Assembly (NCBI GenBank): GCA_003168335.1
Contig: PMSM01000004.1
Span: forward strand, 1 to 59,408
Source of the DNA: Blastocatellia bacterium
Lineage (GTDB): Bacteria; Acidobacteriota; Blastocatellia; Pyrinomonadales; Pyrinomonadaceae
Direction of reading: 5' to 3'
Length of the DNA stretch: 59,408 nt
Shown here: one piece after another, positions 54,450 to 59,408 of the stretch
How positions within the stretch are numbered: position 1 is the first letter of the stretch
Layout: each line of letters begins with the position of its first letter
Program-made: the position numbers and the translations under genes
Notes under the pieces: model-generated
Databases searched by the model: none
Told to the model about the DNA's origin: nothing
What the model saw: only the letters and a program-made list of their open reading frames with translations

Positions 54450-55556
54450 ATGTCCGTTAGCCACGTTCTCGCTCCGCTGATCGACACCGTGCTCGTCCGC
54501 AGCGCCGTGCTTGGCGTATTGAAGTCAGCGATTGGCTTGGCAGGCGTAATTTACCCTGTGGTAGCAAGTCTGTTTGGCTCGGAAGCGATTGCTCACAGTT
54601 TCCCTCGTCTACGACAGACGGCCAACAACATACACAGCCGCATGCAATCCCTGGGACTGAACGAGACCCAGCTGGCCGAGCGCTGCAGTCTCGCTTCGAT
54701 TCATTTATTTGAGGATGGTGAGGTGCCTCGTTTGACCCGGGACCGCCTTTCCAAAATCTTGATGAACCGGCAGGATTTACCCGCAAAGTCCGCGGCTCGG
54801 GTAGTTACCCATGCCGAATTGACCATTCTTGCCAATGTGCTCAAAGTCTCAGTTGAGTGGTTAATCGGGCAAGAAGAAAATCGAGATCCGGTGGTTTGGA
54901 ACGTATTGGCTAACCCGGACCGCGTGGTTGAATTCGCGAATTTGTTTCAAACGCACGAGCAGATAGCTAAGGAAAACCGGATTTGGAGCCAATCTCCGAT
55001 GTATTCGTTTCTTAGTGAGCCTTTTGTCCATGCTTTTAACCAGGCGCACTACGGAAGGCAACCTGGCCTGCCAAATACCAGACCGCTGGTTGAGTTCAAC
55101 AATCGAGTGGCCCGGGTAAGGCGCAAGTGGATATTGCGTCCGGATCGCTCCTTTAAGTATACAAACCTGATCAATCAGTCACATTTCGAGGGCGTTACCT
55201 GTGGTAAAGGCGTTTTTTCGGCTATCTCCAAAACCATCCTAACCAGGAATTTAGACGTAATCATAGATGTGGTAACGAATCCCTCGCTCAGAATGGAACT
55301 CGTTATTCTGAATGACGCAAACCCCGCTGCCCCGGAGGCCTTACGCAACCATGAATTCGTCGCAGTCGTGGATAACTTGTTTTCAGTTTGGGGTTATCAC
55401 AGCGCTGACATTGGCTGGTCTGAACATCCAAGCTACGTTAATCCCCATCACCAGCTGCTGGACCGCATGATGGAGCACCGCCTTTTCCGAGATGTTAGCG
55501 AGACAGTCGAGTACCTTAAGTCTTTGCAGAGCCGCCTTCGCGACGGTCGCAACTAG
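54450..55556 (+). CDS. HTH regulator with unrecognised C-terminal domain, paralogue 2
   Basis: This 368-residue protein is a close relative of paralogue 1, with identical length and order. The variable N-terminus (about 1-55) is followed by the HTH part at about 65-145 (GLNETQLAERCSL, RDRLSKILMNRQDLPAKSAA, ELTILANVLKVSVEWLIGQE), with the same insert between the HTH helices (HLFEDGEVPRLT). The C-terminal domain keeps RDPVVWNVLANPDRVVEF, FNQAHYG, GKGVFSAISKTILTRNLDVI, DIGWSEHPSYVNPHHQLLDR and VEYLKSLQSRL. Differences cluster in the C-terminal half outside these blocks, which could mean different ligands. No partner gene is visible; both paralogues 1 and 2 stand alone behind a duplicated promoter region. 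Confidence 0.8.
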   Translation: MSVSHVLAPLIDTVLVRSAVLGVLKSAIGLAGVIYPVVASLFGSEAIAHSFPRLRQTANNIHSRMQSLGLNETQLAERCSLASIHLFEDGEVPRLTRDRLSKILMNRQDLPAKSAARVVTHAELTILANVLKVSVEWLIGQEENRDPVVWNVLANPDRVVEFANLFQTHEQIAKENRIWSQSPMYSFLSEPFVHAFNQAHYGRQPGLPNTRPLVEFNNRVARVRRKWILRPDRSFKYTNLINQSHFEGVTCGKGVFSAISKTILTRNLDVIIDVVTNPSLRMELVILNDANPAAPEALRNHEFVAVVDNLFSVWGYHSADIGWSEHPSYVNPHHQLLDRMMEHRLFRDVSETVEYLKSLQSRLRDGRN

Positions 55557-55853
55557 ACCTTAAGTCGATCGACTACTCAGTAAATACTTCATTAGAATTC
55601 CCCTCGTCAAGATTGTCTCTGGCTGAAAGGACTCGGTCTCATCTTCGCCCTGACGCAACTCTTGTTTGGCACTTCTCAATCAATGAATGTCTCCTGACCT
55701 GACCTGAGGCTCTCCGCGATTGTTGGCGCAAGAAACGCGCTGCTACGGATCAGTTTTGGCATTACGCGAGGGTATGCCGCGTCCCCCGAGTCCCGAGTCA
55801 TCCGACCCTATCTGGAGTCGCTGGTATGACAAAGCTCTTGAAGACTCGATTCT

Positions 55854-56265
55854 TCAAGCAATCGCGAACAACCGAGCCAAATCGACTGGCCGCAGAATCT
55901 GAGTCGAGACCAAGGGTTGTTCGGCGAGTAAGTCTTTGTCGCCTGTGATTAGATAGTCCGCATCGCTGGCAAGACCTGCAGGAATGAAAATCTCGTCTCT
56001 TTCGGATCGCGGGGAAAAGTAGGATGAGTCGAGGGCTCAACGCGAATGGTGATTTCTTCAATGAACGCTCTCCAGCTCTGTTGGATCGCGTCTGGGACTT
56101 TGAACTTCGGACGTGCCAGAACTTCACGGTATTTCGGTTTCAATCTCTGCGGTGACGATCCCGAAACCAGTCGTCGCGCAATACGATCTCATCGATAGCG
56201 CGCTGCGGCAGTCGGTCCCGAATCACAGCCGAGATGAAGGCACTCGTATCCACGAGAACATTCAT
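55854..56265 (-). pseudogene. Frameshifted PIN-domain toxin (PIN_3 type)
   Basis: The ATG at 56265 gives MNVLVDTSAFISAVIRDRLP, QRAIDEIVLRDDW, the frame then breaks. A second frame carries KYREVLARPKFKVPDAIQQS and EITIRVEPSTHPTFPRDPKE. A third gives DEIFIPAGLASDADYLITGD, KDLLAEQPLVSTQILRPVD and a stop at 55854. Together these are the full PIN-domain ribonuclease with its conserved acidic residues (DTSAFIS, the second acidic helix, ASDADYLITGDKDLL). Two frameshifts make the present form inactive. It was the toxin of a small toxin-antitoxin pair; the antitoxin remnant overlaps its start. Confidence 0.75.
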
Positions 56266-56381
56266 CGCCCGGCCAGGTAATCATCAATTTACTTCTGGAT
56301 GTCCTCGTCGGTGATTTCTTTCGACCCAGACAGGTTCTCTCACAAACGCCGCCACGCAGCCACGCGTTCAGCGGCAGGCAT
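56262..56381 (-). pseudogene. Antitoxin remnant upstream of the PIN toxin
   Basis: The minus strand reads MPAAERVAAWRRL, a stop, ENLSGSKEITDEDIQK, a stop, then IDDYLAGR and TGA, which overlaps the toxin ATG by four bases (ATGA). The end of this reading is typical of the short antitoxins paired with PIN toxins. Two in-frame stops show it is dead. Only its C-terminal part is preserved; the DNA-binding part is missing upstream, where an AraC fragment begins. Confidence 0.55.
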
Positions 56382-56396
56382 CGATGCTTTTCAATT

Positions 56397-56462
56397 CTAT
56401 TCTCAGGTGGGTCTTACGATATTCCGTTGGAGTGCTGCCATAAAGAGCTTTAGAGCTGCGAA
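56397..56462 (-). pseudogene. 3' end of a broken AraC-type gene
   Basis: The minus strand reads SSKALYGSTPTEYRKTHLR, matching the end of the AraC-type protein at 51198-51659 (FKARYGTTPKEYRKTHLR). The rest of the AraC gene is found on the far side of HTH paralogue 3. The 3' end of that paralogue reads into this remnant (YALSSQL before its stop at 56450), so the two overlap by about 13 bases. Confidence 0.75.
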
Positions 56463-57457
56463 CTTAGAGCGTACTTTGGACCGCGACGAAGGCGGTTCTG
56501 CAAAGACCTAAGGTACTCGACTGTCTCGTTAACGTCTTGGAACAAAGACCCCAGCGCCAGGCGGTCCAGCAATTGGCGATGGGGTTTGGTGTAGCTGGGA
56601 TGCTCGGACCACCCAATGTCGCCGCTGTGATATCTCCAAACTGTAATCAAGTCATCCACCGCTCCGAGAAACTCATAGTTGCGCAGCGCCTTTAGAGATT
56701 CGGCGCATTCGTCCTTAACGATAACCAGCTTGAGTCTTAACGAAGGGTTAGTTATGACGTCTATCATCACGTCCAGATTGCTTTTGAGGATCGTTTTGGA
56801 GATCGCGGCAAAAGCACCCGTGCCACAGATAACCGCCTCGAAACGGGAACGAGAGATGAGTCCCGTGTAGCCAGATGAGCGATCTGGTCGCGTGAGTTCC
56901 TTCCGCCTGATGCGGGCCACTCTATTGTAGAACTCGACCATGGGTCTGGTGTCCCCAATGCCAGGTTTGCTTCCGTAATACACCCGGTTAAAGGCGTAGA
57001 CAAAGGCCTCGCTGGTATAAGAGTGGAGGGGGTATTGGCTCCAAACCCTGGTTTCTGTGCCGGGTTTCTCATACTCTTGGAGCAAATGTGTGAACGTCAG
57101 GGCGCGATCAGGTTCTGCCAATACATTCCAAACCACTGGGTCTTGATTGTCTGCTTGCCCATCCAACCATTCAGTAGAGACTTTGAGGACTTTGGCAAGT
57201 ACGGCCAGTTCCGCGTGGGTAATAACCCGAGCCGCTGCTTTTGCGGGGAAATCGTGCCGATTCATCAAGATTTTGGAAAGGCGATCTCGCATTAAGCCAG
57301 GCACATCCTGATCTTCACTCATATGGACCGCAGCCAGGCTGCATCGCTCGGACAACTGGGTCTCGTTCAGGCCCAGGAATTCCATCCGGGAATATATTTT
57401 GCTCGCCGTGGTTTTTAGGCGAGCGAAGGTCGAGGATAACGATTGCGAAGCTAGCAT
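56450..57457 (-). CDS. HTH regulator paralogue 3, embedded in a broken AraC gene
   Basis: This 335-residue protein is a third member of the family at 52545 and 54450, on the opposite strand and lacking their variable N-terminal 30-35 residues. The start at 57457 (MLASQSLSSTFARLKTTASK) shares a base pair of TAATG with the stop of the AraC 5' fragment. A TTG at 57475 adds six residues. The HTH part (GLNETQLSERCSL, RDRLSKILMNRHDFPAKAAA, ELAVLAKVLKVSTEWLDGQA) and the C-terminal blocks (GAFAAISKTILKSNLDVMID, DIGWSEHPSYTKPHRQLLDR) are present. The family ending (SLQNRLRRGPK) lost its stop, so translation runs on into the AraC remnant as YALSSQL. The frame is open, so it could be functional as a fusion-coupled unit. 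Confidence 0.75.
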   Translation of the reverse strand: MLASQSLSSTFARLKTTASKIYSRMEFLGLNETQLSERCSLAAVHMSEDQDVPGLMRDRLSKILMNRHDFPAKAAARVITHAELAVLAKVLKVSTEWLDGQADNQDPVVWNVLAEPDRALTFTHLLQEYEKPGTETRVWSQYPLHSYTSEAFVYAFNRVYYGSKPGIGDTRPMVEFYNRVARIRRKELTRPDRSSGYTGLISRSRFEAVICGTGAFAAISKTILKSNLDVMIDVITNPSLRLKLVIVKDECAESLKALRNYEFLGAVDDLITVWRYHSGDIGWSEHPSYTKPHRQLLDRLALGSLFQDVNETVEYLRSLQNRLRRGPKYALSSQL

Positions 57458-57636
57458 TAAAGCGCTCCCAGCCAAATGTTGTTCAGGTGGCGCGGCGGGG
57501 AGACCCCAACCTCGCTCTTGAACAGATGCGCCAATCGCCCCGAGGAGAGGTTTACCGCGGTGGCCAGATCTCGGATTACCAACTGGCGCCGCAGATTGTC
57601 CTCCACCGCATTACTAAACACAACCCAGTGACGCAT
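57457..57636 (-). pseudogene. 5' part of the broken AraC-type gene
   Basis: From the ATG at 57636 the frame reads MRHWVVFSNAVEDNLRRQLV, IRDLATAVNLSSGRLAHLFK, SEVGVSPPRHLNNIWLGAL and a stop at 57457. This is the first HTH and connecting helix of the AraC domain. Compared with the intact copy at 51198-51659, about 29 residues including the second HTH (KAKECLENG to VSGF) are missing, replaced by HTH paralogue 3. The stop and the paralogue ATG overlap (TAATG), so the 59-residue single-HTH product could still be translated and coupled. Confidence 0.75.
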
Positions 57637-57666
57637 CCAGGCGAGTGAGTCTAGCAGGTATCAGCG

Positions 57667-57710
57667 AACCACTTTCGGAACGCTGTCGGCTGTCGTGTCC
57701 GAAAGTGGTT
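57667..57710. repeat. Perfect 13-bp inverted repeat
   Basis: AACCACTTTCGGA and TCCGAAAGTGGTT enclose an 18-base loop. The element lies 50 bases before the truncated gene at 57760 and just upstream of the broken AraC gene. TTTGCTGTTTCG follows on the plus strand, which is a weak U-rich tail. It could be a terminator, an operator or the end of a mobile element. Confidence 0.6.
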
Positions 57711-57759
57711 TGCTGTTTCGTGCTAGGCTCTTAGGCTGGAAGGGAAAATTAATAGGCAT

Positions 57760-58035
57760 ATGTTGGATCGGACCGAAGACGTGACCGTGAAGGCTTTTGA
57801 GCTGGCTTACTTCGTACATCGCGATCGCGACTTGGCATTACAAATCGCCACAGAGGCCTGGGCGGCGCTTAACGCCCATTTCAGGCCGCAGCGGAAGAGA
57901 TCTTTTTATCGCTTGAGGGGACGAAGCATTGGCGGTGCCAAGGTAAGCGCTAGGACCAAGATCACTCTCGAAAGCGCTCAAAAGCTGCAGTTGCTTGTCT
58001 ATATCAGATCGGAGCAGTTCGAGAGAAAGAGACTC
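57760..58035 (+). pseudogene. N-terminal fragment of an acidobacterial protein, cut at a tRNA-like sequence
   Basis: The plus-strand frame reads MLDRTEDVTVKAFELAYFVH, RDRDLALQIATEAWAALN, RKRSFYRLRGRSI, then SARTKITLESAQKLQLLVYI and RSEQFERK. This looks like the start of a large protein type I recall from Blastocatellia (AFELAYF.H.D...A...A, ...RTK.S.S...LLQ.LVY.ESEP.ER), whose function I do not know. At about 58033 the sequence changes into antisense tRNA, and the remaining frame (GGRDRTADLGVMNP) is a classic false translation of a tRNA. So the gene is truncated at the tRNA end. Position and length of the preserved part fit a real gene start. Confidence 0.55.
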
Positions 58036-58079
58036 GGGGGGCGGGATCGAACCGCCGACCTTGGGGTTATGAATCCCAA
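58033..58079 (-). tRNA. tRNA-Met-like 3' half (CAT anticodon)
   Basis: The minus strand reads a TTCATAA anticodon loop flanked by GGG/CCC-type stem bases, AGGTC, a paired T-arm (GGCGG, TTCGATC, CCGCC) and the acceptor end CCCCGAG. The matching 5' acceptor strand CTCGGGG and a convincing D-arm are not found upstream. No CCA is encoded. It is probably a truncated tRNA-Met/Ile-type gene and not active. The plus-strand gene at 57760 is cut exactly at its 3' end. Confidence 0.6.
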
Positions 58080-58374
58080 AGAAACGCCTGCACCAAACTC
58101 ATACGGAGCATAAGGCCAATAAAACAATGGGTCGCGGTCGGAAAAGATGCGTTTATGCGGTATATGCGAAATAAGGTTCGATATGAATCTCGGCAAAATC
58201 TCGGCAAAATATTTCTCGGCGGTATGAAGAGAATCAAAGAGGTAAACTAGTAAGGCGGATTCGTCAGGTGCATTCCGATCTTCTCGCGTTACGTTTCAGC
58301 GATTTCCACGTATGCGGCGAACGTGCCCGGCCCGAAAGCCACCATCGAGCCTGGACGAGTAAGGTTTTGTTGCC

Positions 58375-58671
58375 TCACGCCGCTCGAAATACTTTAACCT
58401 CTTTACCTATTCTCCTCTCAAGTTCGTTCTGGGCCATCTCAAGCTCGTAGCGCGCTTGGATTCGTACCCACACTCCGGCGCTCGTCCCGAAGTACCTTGC
58501 AAGTCGGAGCGCGGTGTCCGCACTTATGCCGCGTTCGCCTTTGACGATCTGGTTGATGCGCAGTGCGGGGACCCCGATGTCCTTAGCCACTCGGTAAGCC
58601 GTAAGTCCGTTTGGCTTCATAAAATCTTCCAGTAAAACTTCGCCCGGATGAACGGGTGCCAATCTCTTCAT
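58375..58671 (-). CDS. higA: HigA-type antitoxin
   Basis: The 98-residue protein is an XRE-family antitoxin of the HigA type: MKRLAPVHPGEVLLEDFMKP, the HTH LTAYRVAKDIGVPALRINQI, KGERGISADTALRLARYFG and the C-terminal helix WVRIQARYELEMAQNELE. The start at 58671 has GAGGTG at ribosome-site distance; a GTG at 58680 would add three residues. It neutralises the HigB toxin encoded 14 bases upstream and probably represses the shared promoter at 58974-59002. Toxin-first gene order is the rule for HigBA. The protein looks complete. Confidence 0.93.
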   Translation of the reverse strand: MKRLAPVHPGEVLLEDFMKPNGLTAYRVAKDIGVPALRINQIVKGERGISADTALRLARYFGTSAGVWVRIQARYELEMAQNELERRIGKEVKVFRAA

Positions 58672-58685
58672 CGCCGTCACCTCTC

Positions 58686-58967
58686 TCAGTGATAATCATC
58701 TATCTCGACATTCTCTGCTCGATTATTCGTCCAATCGAAACAGATGCGCCATTGATCATTGATACGGATGCTGTACTGACCTTTTCGATCCCCTTTTAAC
58801 TTCTCAAGCTGATTGCCCGGCGGCACGAATAAATCCTGGAGATTCTCAGCATCGTCCAGATAGATCAGTTTGCGTCGAGCGACCCGTTGAATGTCACGCG
58901 GCAATTTCTTTGATGGAACGCCGCTGTGAATCTTCCGCGTCTCCTCATCAGCGAACGATCCAATCAT
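58686..58967 (-). CDS. higB: HigB-type toxin
   Basis: The 93-residue RelE/ParE-fold toxin cleaves mRNA on the ribosome. It starts MIGSFADEETRKIHSG, has the central DIQRVARRKLIYLDDAENLQ and ends with the family block GQYSIRINDQWRICFDWTNN, then AENVEIDDYH. The conserved Arg and aromatic residues of QWRICF are present. Length is typical. The HigA antitoxin follows on the same strand, and a promoter with an inverted repeat lies directly before the start. The pair is intact, in contrast to the decayed PIN pair 2.5 kb away. Confidence 0.93.
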   Translation of the reverse strand: MIGSFADEETRKIHSGVPSKKLPRDIQRVARRKLIYLDDAENLQDLFVPPGNQLEKLKGDRKGQYSIRINDQWRICFDWTNNRAENVEIDDYH

Positions 58968-58973
58968 CCGAAG

Positions 58974-59002
58974 ATAGTATCACTTAATGATAATATCGCC
59001 AA
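58974..59002 (-). promoter_or_regulatory. Promoter and operator of higBA
   Basis: The minus strand has TTGGCG and TACTAT separated by 17 bases, a plausible -35/-10 pair, just before the higB ATG (58967), so the mRNA would have almost no leader. The spacer holds the inverted repeat TATCATTAAGTGATA (58978-58992). That is a good binding site for a dimeric HigA, whose binding would block RNA polymerase. Confidence 0.6.
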
Positions 59003-59408
59003 GCGGTATTATCGGTTACATTTTCATTTGACGACCCAAGAGCTTCAGAAGATGACGGTTCTTTCCATTTCTCTGGTCGGAGCACCACTAGACGCCGAAC
59101 CGCCGCGAAATTGCCGGGTAGCCACAAACAAGTGGCGTTGATCCGGAATCGCTTTTGTGTCGGAACGGCAAAGGCATACGGCTGTCCGCCGGTAAATGCC
59201 GTGCGGCGATGAAAAGCTAAATCAAAACCACATCGCATGGGCACACAAAACGGTATTGTCAACTTAAGGTGAATATCGCAGATCTTACCACTTCAGGTTG
59301 GGGGTATTGTCAGGTTAAACGGCGGAGAATGTAATCAGACTGTTCCTGCGGCATACTTAACTGATAAACACCTCCGTCTGCTCATGTTTCTCCTGCTGGG
59401 AATGTCGG
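59003..59408. other. Window end, no gene supported
   Basis: A 92-residue minus-strand ORF (58984-59262) has no recognisable features and overlaps the higBA promoter. Two similar words, GGTATTGTCAACTTAAGG and GGTATTGTCAGGTTAAACGG (about 59252 and 59303), may be ends of an insertion element continuing beyond the window. I cannot confirm this. Confidence 0.4.

Noticed and set aside
57760-58113. Full 117-residue reading of the gene at 57760
   Set aside because: The last 30 residues (GGRDRTADLGVMNP and following) translate antisense tRNA; only the part before about 58035 is accepted as a gene remnant.
58984-59262. 92-residue minus-strand ORF at the window end
   Set aside because: It overlaps the higBA promoter and has no recognisable features.

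Overview
The window most likely comes from an acidobacterium, probably class Blastocatellia. The clues are a giant secreted protein built from delta-60, Calx-beta, carboxypeptidase-regulatory-like and InlB-type repeats, an Oar-like TonB receptor with an N-terminal carboxypeptidase-like domain, TPR and TonB proteins, and several short Cys-rich or Lys-rich proteins of a kind I associate with that group. This placement rests on recognition, not on a database search. Nearly all intact genes lie on the minus strand.

Region 1 (1-16.7 kb), envelope proteins: the start of a secreted protein cut by the window edge, a 3075-residue multidomain secreted protein, a 1245-residue TonB-dependent receptor, a small secreted protein and a TPR-TonB protein. 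A truncated tRNA-Gly lies between the receptor and the small secreted protein.

Region 2 (16.8-21.2 kb), repeats and gene debris: two direct repeats of about 1 kb (16844-17840 and 19517-20505) each carry a small zinc-ribbon/membrane protein, a small Cys-rich protein and a GC-rich hairpin. Between them lie the 3' end of a serine hydrolase, a bactofilin lacking its start and the C-terminal half of MreB. A third zinc-ribbon gene and a third hairpin follow.

Region 3 (21.3-49.9 kb), polysaccharide locus: on the minus strand the order is Wza-like exporter, Wzc-like co-polymerase/tyrosine kinase, RfbF and RfbG (CDP-glucose to CDP-4-keto-6-deoxyglucose), a sugar C-methyltransferase, an RmlC-like epimerase, a reductase/epimerase, a second methyltransferase, a CmcI-like methyltransferase, a Wzx flippase, two glycosyltransferases, a Wzy-like polymerase, a glycosyltransferase-GNAT fusion, a DegT aminotransferase, a PglC-type phosphoglycosyltransferase, an IS3 remnant, a PglF/FlaA1-type dehydratase, an O-antigen ligase-like protein, Gmd and a GDP-fucose synthase. 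Together these point to a Wzx/Wzy-type surface glycan containing a C-methyl-branched 6-deoxysugar, a diamino-trideoxy sugar and possibly fucose. A sigma-54-like promoter precedes the exporter gene. A FecR-like protein and a TPR protein follow downstream.

Region 4 (50-59.4 kb), regulators and accessory DNA: two stand-alone AraC-type DNA-binding proteins, a Lys-rich protein, and three paralogues of an HTH protein with an unrecognised C-terminal domain. The third paralogue sits inside a broken AraC gene. The region also holds a decayed PIN-type toxin-antitoxin pair, a truncated gene ending at a tRNA-like 3' half, and an intact HigBA pair with a promoter/operator.
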